The notes beneath the pieces were generated by a model. That model had not been told where the DNA came from, made no database searches, and saw only the letters and a program-made list of their open reading frames with translations. Position numbers and translations under genes: made by a program. A DNA stretch of 37,820 bases, taken from Flavobacteriia bacterium (lineage in GTDB: Bacteria > Bacteroidota > Bacteroidia > Flavobacteriales > Flavobacteriaceae). Below, in pieces: positions 30,978 through 37,820 of this stretch. Position 1 is the first letter of the stretch; each line of letters opens with the position of its first letter. The stretch spans positions 1 to 37,820 of the forward strand of contig JAAFHW010000021.1 of NCBI GenBank assembly GCA_013298525.1, written 5' to 3'.

Positions 30978-31007
30978 CAAAGATAGTCCTTATGGATCTG
31001 AGTTCAA
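30978..31007 (-). promoter_or_regulatory. Promoter of the EamA transporter gene
   Basis: On the minus strand TTG (plus 31005-31007) and TATCTTTG (plus 30978-30985) are 19 bases apart, a full match to the flavobacterial consensus, 22 bases before the start codon. Confidence 0.78.
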
Positions 31008-31026
31008 AAGTTTATCTACTTAAAGT

Positions 31027-32193
31027 TTAGAATAATCCTTCGAGTGGTTTATTGTTGATGCCGATTTTAGAGTAATCAAAATTCATTTTTTGTTGTAACA
31101 ATGTTGCATAAACACTTCTAAAATCAATTTGATGTTTCAAATCGCCATTGTCTAAATCAGATAAATTTGGATTGTTTCCTATTATTTTAGATTTGTTGTT
31201 TCCTCCAATTATAAACATTGGCGCAGCAGTTCCGTGATCGGTTCCATTGCCATTGTCTTTGACTCTTCTTCCAAATTCTGAAAAGACTACTATTGTCACA
31301 TTTTGTAATAATTGCGCTTTTTTCAAATCGGTATAAAAACTAAAAATAGCGTCGTTCAATTCGGTTAATTTTCTTTTGTGAATGTCCAATTGATTGTCGT
31401 GTGTATCAAATCCGCCAAGTGAAGTATAATATACTTTGGAGTTCAAATTTCCTTTGACTAATCGAGAAATCCATTCTAGATTTTTTGCCAAACCTGTTTT
31501 TGGATAACTAATTTCAGCAGTTGATTTAGATAATGCTTTTTGAATATCATCGGAACCTTCTGTAACGGAGTTGGCAATTTTTCTAACAAAATCCAATTGC
31601 GGATTGTCAGATAATTTTACATTTTCTTCTTTTTCGCTTCTAATTTTAAATCGGTTTGGATCTTTTACTGTGATTGAATTGGGTTCGACACCTTTTAAAG
31701 CTAAATTATCAATAGAATCTAAATTAATTCCAGCTGTTGGTTGGTGTTCCTTGCATTGTAAATCTAAATAACGACCTAGCCAACCTTCGTTCAAATATTT
31801 ATTAGAATCGGTTGCTGTTTGCCAAATTTCCTGACTTCTAAAATGCGAACGAACAGGTTCTGGATAACCCACATTTTGAATTACTGACAAATCGCCATTT
31901 TGTTGCATTTGAGCAAAATCTTTCAATGCTGGATGAAAAGCCATGCCTTTATTTTTTCCAATTACATCATTTTTATTGATGGCAATTTTAGTCCGAAGGT
32001 CATAATATAAAGGGTTCTCGTATGGAATGAAAGTATTCAATCCATCATTTCCTCCATTTAATTGAATAAAAACCAAGCATTGTTCTCCAATTACCAAATT
32101 GTTTTGAGAACCAAAAGCATGTAAAAAATCAGGAAGCAAAAGCATTCCGCCAGTGAACGTTCCTGTGAGCGATAAGAAGTTTCTTCTGTTCAT
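31027..32193 (-). CDS. DUF1501 protein (Tat-exported)
   Basis: 388 residues. The leader has a twin-arginine pattern (MNRRNFLSLTGTFTGG) ending in a hydrophobic core, so export by the Tat system is likely. DUF1501 features: FIQLNGGNDGLNTFIPYENP, SHFRSQEIWQT, and, near the C-terminus, VVFSEFGRRVKDNGNGTDHG with metal-binding-type Asp/His residues related to sulfatase/alkaline-phosphatase-like folds. Almost always encoded next to a DUF1800 protein, as here (10-base gap). The pair is widespread in Bacteroidota and Planctomycetes but its function is unknown. Confidence 0.9.
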   Translation of the reverse strand: MNRRNFLSLTGTFTGGMLLLPDFLHAFGSQNNLVIGEQCLVFIQLNGGNDGLNTFIPYENPLYYDLRTKIAINKNDVIGKNKGMAFHPALKDFAQMQQNGDLSVIQNVGYPEPVRSHFRSQEIWQTATDSNKYLNEGWLGRYLDLQCKEHQPTAGINLDSIDNLALKGVEPNSITVKDPNRFKIRSEKEENVKLSDNPQLDFVRKIANSVTEGSDDIQKALSKSTAEISYPKTGLAKNLEWISRLVKGNLNSKVYYTSLGGFDTHDNQLDIHKRKLTELNDAIFSFYTDLKKAQLLQNVTIVVFSEFGRRVKDNGNGTDHGTAAPMFIIGGNNKSKIIGNNPNLSDLDNGDLKHQIDFRSVYATLLQQKMNFDYSKIGINNKPLEGLF

Positions 32194-32203
32194 AATTATT
32201 GCT

Positions 32204-33601
32204 TTAAATCAGTTGGTATTCAGGAGTTTTTGTAATGTAATTGAATAGTCTTAAAACAGCGAAATTAGCATTGGCGTCTTTGGCATCAAAATCGTATTTC
32301 AAAAGATTTTCCATATCTTTTTGCAAATTTTCATCTACTCGAAAAAGCAATCTGTTTGACAATTCTGAAATTATCTGTTTGTTATTTCCATTTTTATTAA
32401 AATCTATGCTGACGTTGATTTTTTCTAACTTAATTTCAGGTTCGTCACCTTCTTCAGGAATTTTGTCAAATACTTTTCGGCTGATGTTTCTTCCGTTACA
32501 AAGTAAATCGCTGGCATTATTTCTTTGTAAATAGATTTGTGATGTTAACCATGAATTTCCGCCATCCCAACCTTTAACATTAGGTTGGTTGAATAAATCC
32601 ATTCCTTGTTGTTTCAAGAAAAAACTAATTAAATTACTATTTGAATTTGTAATATTTAACTCGTCTGTGAGTTGAAATAGATAAGTTAATGGATCTTTTA
32701 TTTTGCTTCCAGAATTCTCTTTTGCGTATTCTTCGGTAAAAATTTTGGTTAAAAGTGGTTTGATTTCAAAATTCATTTTTCTGAAATAATCACCATAATA
32801 AACTACTAAATCTTCTGATGGATTATCATAAATAAACCATTTTAGTATTTTTCTTGTAATTAAATAAGGCGTATTTTTTTGTTCAAAAATGATGTCAACT
32901 AAATCATCAGCTTTAAAATTTCCTTGTTTCCCAAAATAGGTTTTGGTGGAATTATCTTCTAAAAATCTTCTGTAAACAGCGCTTTCTTCGCCAAGATTTA
33001 ATCCAGCCAATGCTTTTGCACCTTCTTTAATATCGTTTTCCGTATAATTTCCAATTCCGATAGTGAAAAGCTCTAAAAGTTCTCTACTTAAATTTTCATT
33101 GATTTTGTCTTTTCGATTGTCTACATTATCCAAATAACGAACCATTGCATTCGATTTTACAATCAGTTTGGTGAGTTCTTTAAAGTTTCCAAAAGCATTT
33201 TCACGCAAAATCATATTGTGTTGGTAAATCCAATACGTAGATTTTACTTTTTGAGAAGTTGCTACAAAATGGTTGTGCCAAAAGCAGGTCATTTTTTCTC
33301 TCAAGGGAAATTTTTCTGTTAGAAATTTATCAATCCACCATTTTTTCAATTCGGTAGCATTTTTGATTTGCTTTTTAATAACCTTCTTTTGGTCATCTGC
33401 AGTTCCATTTTTAATCGATTGACGAAGTTCTTTCAACTCAGCAAGGGATTTTGGTTCGTCATCAAGAAATGTTGGAAGTGTTTTTTCGAATGTAGTTGCA
33501 TAAGATTGATTTAGGAATTTTTCAAATCCTAATTCTTCTATAAGTTGCGCTTGTTTTCCAGAAAAACCTAATCGTAGCGACCAAAGATTGCTTTTGTTCA
33601 T
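32204..33601 (-). CDS. DUF1800 protein
   Basis: 465 residues from ATG 33599-33601 (an in-frame TTG two codons upstream is less likely). DUF1800 motifs: EKMTCFWHNHFVATSQKV, YWIYQHNMILRENAFGNF, NLSRELLELFTIGIGNYTE and the C-terminal GWDGGNSWL. No clear signal peptide is seen, so export, if any, may be as a complex with its Tat-exported DUF1501 partner. First gene of the pair. Function unknown; mostly helical by appearance. Confidence 0.9.
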   Translation of the reverse strand: MNKSNLWSLRLGFSGKQAQLIEELGFEKFLNQSYATTFEKTLPTFLDDEPKSLAELKELRQSIKNGTADDQKKVIKKQIKNATELKKWWIDKFLTEKFPLREKMTCFWHNHFVATSQKVKSTYWIYQHNMILRENAFGNFKELTKLIVKSNAMVRYLDNVDNRKDKINENLSRELLELFTIGIGNYTENDIKEGAKALAGLNLGEESAVYRRFLEDNSTKTYFGKQGNFKADDLVDIIFEQKNTPYLITRKILKWFIYDNPSEDLVVYYGDYFRKMNFEIKPLLTKIFTEEYAKENSGSKIKDPLTYLFQLTDELNITNSNSNLISFFLKQQGMDLFNQPNVKGWDGGNSWLTSQIYLQRNNASDLLCNGRNISRKVFDKIPEEGDEPEIKLEKINVSIDFNKNGNNKQIISELSNRLLFRVDENLQKDMENLLKYDFDAKDANANFAVLRLFNYITKTPEYQLI

Positions 33602-33702
33602 AATCAAAAAATTGAAATATAAATTTAGACTTTATTTAACACAAAAGGTTTAAATATAATTCAAATTTTAACGTTGAGAATAAGAATTAAATTATCTTCT
33701 TC

Positions 33703-34296
33703 ATGAAAAACATTTTCCTTATTCTATGTTTAGGTTTTATCTGTTGTAACAATGCAAAAGTTGAAATTCCTACAAAAGATTATAAATCGAATAATTCAGA
33801 AGCCTTAGAATATTGTAAGAAGAACGGATTTAATGAAGAGTACTATTTTCTTTTGGATTTAAGTATTCATCCTGGAAAGAATCGATTTTTTGTTTATGAT
33901 TTCAAGGAAAATAAAATTTCTGATAAGAACTTGGTAACGCATGGAAGTTGCGATCAATTTGAAGAAAATCCAGATAAATGGGAAAAGGCTAAATTTAGTA
34001 ATAAAACCGATAGTCATTGTTCCATGAAAGGCAAGTATAAAATAGGAAAGAGAGATTATAGTTCTTGGGGAATAAATGTAAAATATTGGTTGCATGGATT
34101 AGAAAAAACCAATGAAAATGCTGTGAAAAGGGTAGTGGTTTTACATTCTTGGAATGCTGTTTCTAATGAAGAAATATATCCTAAAGTTTCACCTTTAAGT
34201 TGGGGTTGTCCTGCAGTTTCTGATGCATTTATGAGGAAATTAGATGCTAAATTGAAGCAAACAAAAAAGCCAGTTCTACTTTGGATAATTGAATAA
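33703..34296 (+). CDS. L,D-transpeptidase-like cell-wall protein
   Basis: 197 residues with an N-terminal export signal (MKNIFLILCLGFICC; a weak lipobox at Cys14/15). The C-terminal half is a YkuD/L,D-transpeptidase-type catalytic domain: His148 in VVLHSWNAVS and Cys169 in SPLSWGCPAVSD, fitting the [S/T]xGCxx catalytic loop. These enzymes form 3-3 cross-links in peptidoglycan or attach proteins to it. This is the short murein L,D-transpeptidase type common in Bacteroidota. Monocistronic, facing the tryptophan-rich gene. Confidence 0.87.
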   Translation: MKNIFLILCLGFICCNNAKVEIPTKDYKSNNSEALEYCKKNGFNEEYYFLLDLSIHPGKNRFFVYDFKENKISDKNLVTHGSCDQFEENPDKWEKAKFSNKTDSHCSMKGKYKIGKRDYSSWGINVKYWLHGLEKTNENAVKRVVVLHSWNAVSNEEIYPKVSPLSWGCPAVSDAFMRKLDAKLKQTKKPVLLWIIE

Positions 34297-34328
34297 AAAA
34301 AAATCTCATGAATTTTTTTCATGAGATT
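34295..34328 (-). terminator. Terminator between convergent genes
   Basis: AATCTCATGAA (34302-34312) pairs with TTCATGAGATT (34318-34328), loop TTTTT. The plus-strand A-run at 34295-34303 becomes a T-run on the minus strand, so it mainly ends the tryptophan-rich gene; it may also serve the L,D-transpeptidase gene. Confidence 0.82.
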
Positions 34329-34354
34329 GATTCAAACATTTATCAAACTAACTT

Positions 34355-35218
34355 TTATCTTCTTCCTCCAGAAGTTCTAACTCTGTTTGGATTTGATTTT
34401 TTAACTCTTACAGTTTTTACTTCTCCTCTTTTGTTTTTTGTTACAACGGTTGTTTTACGATTATTGCTTTTCACTACGGTTGTTCTTCTATTGTTATGAA
34501 CCACTACAGTTGAATGATTTCTTCTTGGTGCATATATTTTGTGAGCTACAACAACTCTTCTTGCAGGAACGCGATGATAGTGAACTCTATGAGGAGCACA
34601 TCTGTTGTAAAAAACATGATATTTATAAGGACGCCAAGGTCTCCACCATTTTGGATAAAAACCCCATCTCCATGGAGAATGCCATACTACATAGGTTGGA
34701 GCGTAAAGAAATCTTACACTTGGCCAAAACCAAACATTTACAATTACTTGTTTAGTGTATAATTCGCTAACACTTGGTCCACCTTTTCCACCAGTTGAAG
34801 ATTCTACAACTTCACTTGGCTCTACGAAAGTATTTTCTGCATATAAATCAGCATCACCTTCAATTTGAAGCGTTGCACTTTCATTTCCAGTTTTTTCAAT
34901 TCCAATTATGGCGATGTCTTGTTTTTCTTTATCGTTTACATAAGTACTTAAAACGATTGCATGTGTATCACCTTCACGAATGTCGTCCACCATAATGTAA
35001 TCAATATCATTATCATCATTTAGATCAAGGTTATTTACATTGTTATTTTCTTCGTTGAGTAATTTTTCAAATTCTTCTAAAGAGTTTGATTTTTTGAATA
35101 ATGCCAAAGCACCTTCTAAGCTGAAGTTGTCGCCAGTATTGTCTGGTCTTTCGTCTTCTTGACTAAATCCTACAGATGTTGCAAGAAGGATAAGTAAAAG
35201 TGTGGTTATTTTTTTCAT
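34355..35218 (-). CDS. Exported Trp/Arg-rich hypothetical protein
   Basis: 287 residues from ATG 35216-35218. Signal peptide MKKITTLLLILLATSVGFSQ; then an acidic half with EEFEKLLNEENNNVNNLDLN and repeated beta-like strands (IDYIMVDDIREGDTHAIVLS). The second half changes sharply. An aromatic stretch (about 165-205) holds VNVWFWPSVRFLYAPTYVVW and WRWGFYPKWWRPWRPYKYH, and the end (about 215-287) is basic low complexity, Arg/Val/Thr-rich (RRTTVVKSNNRKTTVV). Similar proteins exist in flavobacteria, but I know no function; an envelope or nucleic-acid/polyanion-contacting protein is conceivable. Confidence 0.82.
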   Translation of the reverse strand: MKKITTLLLILLATSVGFSQEDERPDNTGDNFSLEGALALFKKSNSLEEFEKLLNEENNNVNNLDLNDDNDIDYIMVDDIREGDTHAIVLSTYVNDKEKQDIAIIGIEKTGNESATLQIEGDADLYAENTFVEPSEVVESSTGGKGGPSVSELYTKQVIVNVWFWPSVRFLYAPTYVVWHSPWRWGFYPKWWRPWRPYKYHVFYNRCAPHRVHYHRVPARRVVVAHKIYAPRRNHSTVVVHNNRRTTVVKSNNRKTTVVTKNKRGEVKTVRVKKSNPNRVRTSGGRR

Positions 35219-35272
35219 AATCAAATAAGTTTATGCATAAGACTATGAAATTGATAAAAGGTTTAATTTTTT

Positions 35273-35572
35273 TTATTTTTTTTTGAATTCAATAGTTTTC
35301 CAATTTAACTGTACCCATGTTGCTACTTCTTCTTGTTTGGTTATTTTTGGAGGCAGTTTTTCTCTAATGCAACGTTCAATTTTAATACAACTTTCAATTT
35401 TACTAAAATCCCACAAATCGACTAGTTTGTTAATAAGATACAACACTTCCATACCTTGATTTTTATTAAATCGGGTTTCATCTATTTTACCAGAAATTTT
35501 AGGATCAGAAGGCATATAGGACGACCATTCATAATCTGAATAAAATAAATCGTCTTTAGTGAAAGTTATCAT
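35273..35572 (-). CDS. Small hypothetical protein
   Basis: 99 residues, unrecognised. Cytosolic-looking, without signal or membrane segment. It begins MITFTKDDLFYSDYEWSSYM and ends in a Lys-rich tail after VQLNWKTIEFKKK; the middle holds an amphipathic helix NQGMEVLYLINKLVDLWDFS and two Cys in ESCIKIERCIRE. It lies alone between the Trp-rich gene and the response regulator. Codon use looks native. Confidence 0.6.
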   Translation of the reverse strand: MITFTKDDLFYSDYEWSSYMPSDPKISGKIDETRFNKNQGMEVLYLINKLVDLWDFSKIESCIKIERCIREKLPPKITKQEEVATWVQLNWKTIEFKKK

Positions 35573-35692
35573 TTTTTAGTTTTATTTCTTTGTAAGGTAA
35601 GTCAAAAATTGAGAGATATTTATTTTTTTTTATGAAACAGCCTTTTTAGTTTATGAAATGCTATTTTTAATTTTTGAATGGAAGATTATTTC

Positions 35693-36304
35693 CTAAAAAT
35701 CATATTTTCTTTCAACGGCAAATCTTATTAAATCCGTTTTCCCTTGAATGTTCATTTTCTTCAGAATATTTTTTCTGTGGGTATCAACAGTGCTTTTACC
35801 AATGAATAAAATATCAGCAATTTCTTGAGATGTTTTTCCTTCACCTATTAGACGTAATATTTCTTTTTCTCGTGTGCTTAATACAATTTCTTCTTTACTT
35901 GTTACATCTGTAGTTGTTATGGAATCATCAAAATAGTTTCCGTTTTTTGCTACAATTCGTATGGCTTCTAGAACTTTTTTAAGAGAAGAATTTTTCATTA
36001 TATAACCAGAAACTCCTGCATCTTTCATTTGGTGAATGGCTTCTGCTTGGTCAAACATGCTAAAAGCAATTATTTTTATGTTTGGAAATTCTTTTTTAAT
36101 TGTTTTTGTTGCTGATATTCCATCACATTTGGGCATTCTAATATCGGTTAATACAATTTGTGGTTGTTTTTTTCTAACCAAATCGATTAACATTTCACCA
36201 TCATTTGCTTCACCCAAAACGATAATATCTTCTTCATATTCCAAAAAAGAACGGATGCCATCAATTAGAGCTTGATGATCTTCTGCAATTACTAATGTTA
36301 TCAT
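35693..36304 (-). CDS. NarL/FixJ-type response regulator
   Basis: 203 residues: a receiver domain (1-120) with phospho-acceptor Asp54 (VLTDIRMP), acidic pair Glu8/Asp9, and Lys in IMKNSS; then a LuxR-type helix-turn-helix (about 138-200, LSTREKEILRLIGEGKTSQE and KSTVDTHRKNILKKMNI). It would activate or repress genes when phosphorylated by its partner kinase. Its start overlaps the end of the kinase gene by 4 bases (ATGA), a classical two-component pair. Target genes unknown. Confidence 0.95.
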   Translation of the reverse strand: MITLVIAEDHQALIDGIRSFLEYEEDIIVLGEANDGEMLIDLVRKKQPQIVLTDIRMPKCDGISATKTIKKEFPNIKIIAFSMFDQAEAIHQMKDAGVSGYIMKNSSLKKVLEAIRIVAKNGNYFDDSITTTDVTSKEEIVLSTREKEILRLIGEGKTSQEIADILFIGKSTVDTHRKNILKKMNIQGKTDLIRFAVERKYDF

Positions 36305-37820
36305 ATTGGTAGGTCTATAATTATGGTTGTTCCTTTATTTATTACTGAATCTATGGTGAAAGTTCCTCCCATTTGTTCTACTTTTTTTTCTATACTTTTA
36401 AGACCAATTCCGTCTTTAGAAACAATTGTTTTGATGTCAAATCCTCTACCATTGTCTTCAATGATGATGTTGATGTCGGTTTTGTTATGCTGTGTAAGAT
36501 AAATATTAACTTCTGTTGCAAAAGAATGTTTGATAATATTGGTACACAATTCTTGAATCATTCTAAAAATCGTTATTTCCTTTTGATTTTCCAATCTTTC
36601 GTTTAATCCGAATGGAATTACATTTATGGTCAACTTTTTAAGAATACTCATTTTTTCTGCCATTTTTTTTACGGCAATTTCCAAACCATGACTTCCAATA
36701 ACTCCAAGGTTTTTAAGATGTGAAATATTTCTTACTTCCTGATAGGCTTCATCAATGAGTGAATCAGTTTTTTCAAACAATTGATTTTCTTTGTCTTCTA
36801 AAACTTCTTTTTGGCGTTTAAGATTTTGAAAATTAAACTTTAAAGTTGCTAATAAACTACCTAGATTATCATGTAATTCATTTGCTATTCTTTGGCGTTC
36901 TTTTTCTTGGCTTTCAAGCATTATGTCAATTTCATGTAGCTCTTGTTCTTTTAGTGAAGTTTCGAGTTTTTGTGTTTGGATTAGTTTTTCTTGTTCGGCA
37001 ATGGTTTTCTTTTTCGAAACATTCTTGTATGCTAGAACTCCTATTGTTGTAATTATCAGTAATAAAGCAAGTCCAATAAATAGTATTATTTTGTTGGTTT
37101 GTAGTTTGTTTTTTAGTGTTAAATTTTGAAGTTTGGTTTCTTCAGTTTTGTATTTTGTATCAATTTCCTTAATTGCAATTTTTTGTTCATTTTCATTTAA
37201 TGTATTGGTTAGAACTTTTTGTTTTTCGATGTATTCAATACATTTTATGTAGTCTCCTTTTTCCTTGTATAATTCCGATAAGTAGCCATATAAAATTTCT
37301 TTATTTTTATTTAAATAATCTTTAAGAGGAATAGAATCAGCTTTGTTAAAATAATAAAGTGCCTTTTCAAAATCCTTTTTTTTACTATATGCTAGTCCGG
37401 TATTAGTATAAATATTGAAGAAAAATCCTGTAATTTTTTTTTGATTACTATTCTTTTGATTTTTGTTTAATATTTTTAAAGCTTTTTGATAGGAGTAAAG
37501 AGCAGAATCAATTTTGTTTATTCTGTCATGTGAAAAAGTAGCTCCTATGTTTTGAAGAATTCTGACATGGGTAATTTCATCATTTGTTTTTAGATTTTCT
37601 TTTTCTGCTTTTTTGAAATATTCTAATGCCATTTTTGGAATGGTGTCATAAAAAGACTTTCCAATTTGAATGTAAAACTCCGTTAAAATTTTCGGATCTT
37701 TTTTCTGTTCAGCATAGTCATTATACTCTTTTAAAAACTTTTTATAATCAACTTTATTTCTATTAATTGCTAATAAAAGCGAAACAATTTCAATGTTAAT
37801 TTTAGCAACTTTATCAACAC
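36301..37820 (-). CDS. TPR-containing sensor histidine kinase (5' end outside window)
   Basis: Histidine kinase whose reading frame stays open to the edge of the window, so the N-terminus is missing; at least about 505 residues are seen. The N-terminal part holds tetratricopeptide-like repeats (KMALEYFKKAEKENLKTNDE, ALYSYQKALKIL, ALYYFNKADSI), then a transmembrane helix (KIILFIGLALLLIITTIGVL), a coiled coil, the HisKA_3 phospho-site (RQRIANELHDNLGSLLATLK) and a HATPase domain ending in GGTFTIDSV. N box NIIKH and DNGRGFD/GIGLKS boxes intact. TPR-type kinases of this kind are common in Bacteroidota with NarL partners. It overlaps the response regulator gene by four bases. The signal is unknown. 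Confidence 0.92.
   Translation of the reverse strand, partial: VDKVAKINIEIVSLLLAINRNKVDYKKFLKEYNDYAEQKKDPKILTEFYIQIGKSFYDTIPKMALEYFKKAEKENLKTNDEITHVRILQNIGATFSHDRINKIDSALYSYQKALKILNKNQKNSNQKKITGFFFNIYTNTGLAYSKKKDFEKALYYFNKADSIPLKDYLNKNKEILYGYLSELYKEKGDYIKCIEYIEKQKVLTNTLNENEQKIAIKEIDTKYKTEETKLQNLTLKNKLQTNKIILFIGLALLLIITTIGVLAYKNVSKKKTIAEQEKLIQTQKLETSLKEQELHEIDIMLESQEKERQRIANELHDNLGSLLATLKFNFQNLKRQKEVLEDKENQLFEKTDSLIDEAYQEVRNISHLKNLGVIGSHGLEIAVKKMAEKMSILKKLTINVIPFGLNERLENQKEITIFRMIQELCTNIIKHSFATEVNIYLTQHNKTDINIIIEDNGRGFDIKTIVSKDGIGLKSIEKKVEQMGGTFTIDSVINKGTTIIIDLPI

Noticed and set aside
34438..34995. Several plus-strand open frames of 70-105 codons
   Set aside because: They lie antisense to the Trp/Arg-rich gene, whose signal peptide and terminator support the minus strand; the frames are by-products of its biased composition.
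1..37820. CRISPR arrays, transposases, phage genes or toxin-antitoxin pairs
   Set aside because: Reading both strands showed no regularly spaced repeats, no transposase or integrase motifs and no recognisable toxin-antitoxin couple.

Overview
The window looks like a chromosomal segment of a flavobacterium (Bacteroidota, Flavobacteriaceae). The DNA is AT-rich and genes start after A-rich leaders rather than Shine-Dalgarno sites. Several promoters match the TTG-N17-21-TAnnTTTG pattern known from this phylum. Typical gene families are present: a T9SS sorting-domain protein, a TonB-dependent receptor, an ECF sigma factor with DUF4252 genes, an FKBP lipoprotein, a DUF1501/DUF1800 pair and a CrtI/CrtB/CrtZ carotenoid set. 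I see no phage, transposase, CRISPR array or plasmid replication gene.

Layout. 1-4.0 kb: rmuC (minus), then rRNA pseudouridine synthase, trmL and a membrane protein (plus), meeting a dienelactone hydrolase-like gene. 4.1-10.6 kb: a vitamin B12 uptake block. It holds a BtuD-BtuC-BtuF-like ABC importer (minus), a 38-residue membrane microprotein, a T9SS-secreted protein with a duplicated domain, and a cobalamin riboswitch in front of a BtuB-like TonB receptor. 10.7-12.8 kb: ECF sigma factor, membrane partner (probable anti-sigma) and two DUF4252 proteins, with an ECF-type promoter motif in front. 12.9-16.6 kb: crtZ-crtB-crtI and a MerR-family regulator with a CarH-type B12-binding light-sensor module. 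The crtI and regulator promoters share an inverted-repeat operator wrapped around the -7 box. 16.6-18.1 kb: two unrecognised exported proteins in a small accessory patch; one gene is bracketed by imperfect inverted repeats, which resembles a gene cassette. 18.2-18.5 kb: tRNA-Leu(GAG) and two identical tRNA-Lys(UUU).

18.6-30.9 kb: housekeeping and envelope genes. They are shikimate kinase, a phosphoribosyltransferase/methyltransferase/S4-protein operon, an FKBP lipoprotein with EF-hand loops, a DUF4369 lipoprotein, an M61 peptidase, a DUF2089-Yip1-hydrolase operon, a DUF2805 protein, a sterol desaturase-like protein, an AlkB-like dioxygenase, aquaporin, a DoxX-like protein and an EamA transporter. 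31-37.8 kb: the DUF1501/DUF1800 pair, an L,D-transpeptidase-like protein, a tryptophan- and arginine-rich exported protein, a small hypothetical gene, and a NarL-type response regulator with a TPR histidine kinase whose N-terminus lies beyond the window.

The most interesting theme is vitamin B12. The importer and receptor, the latter under a B12 riboswitch, lie a few kb from a B12-type photoreceptor repressor. That repressor probably controls the adjacent carotenoid operon, so B12 supply and light could jointly set pigment production. The photoreceptor assignment rests on motifs (Wx9EH and ExHxxG) and has one notable deviation: Gln follows the motif Trp, where Thermus CarH has a His.
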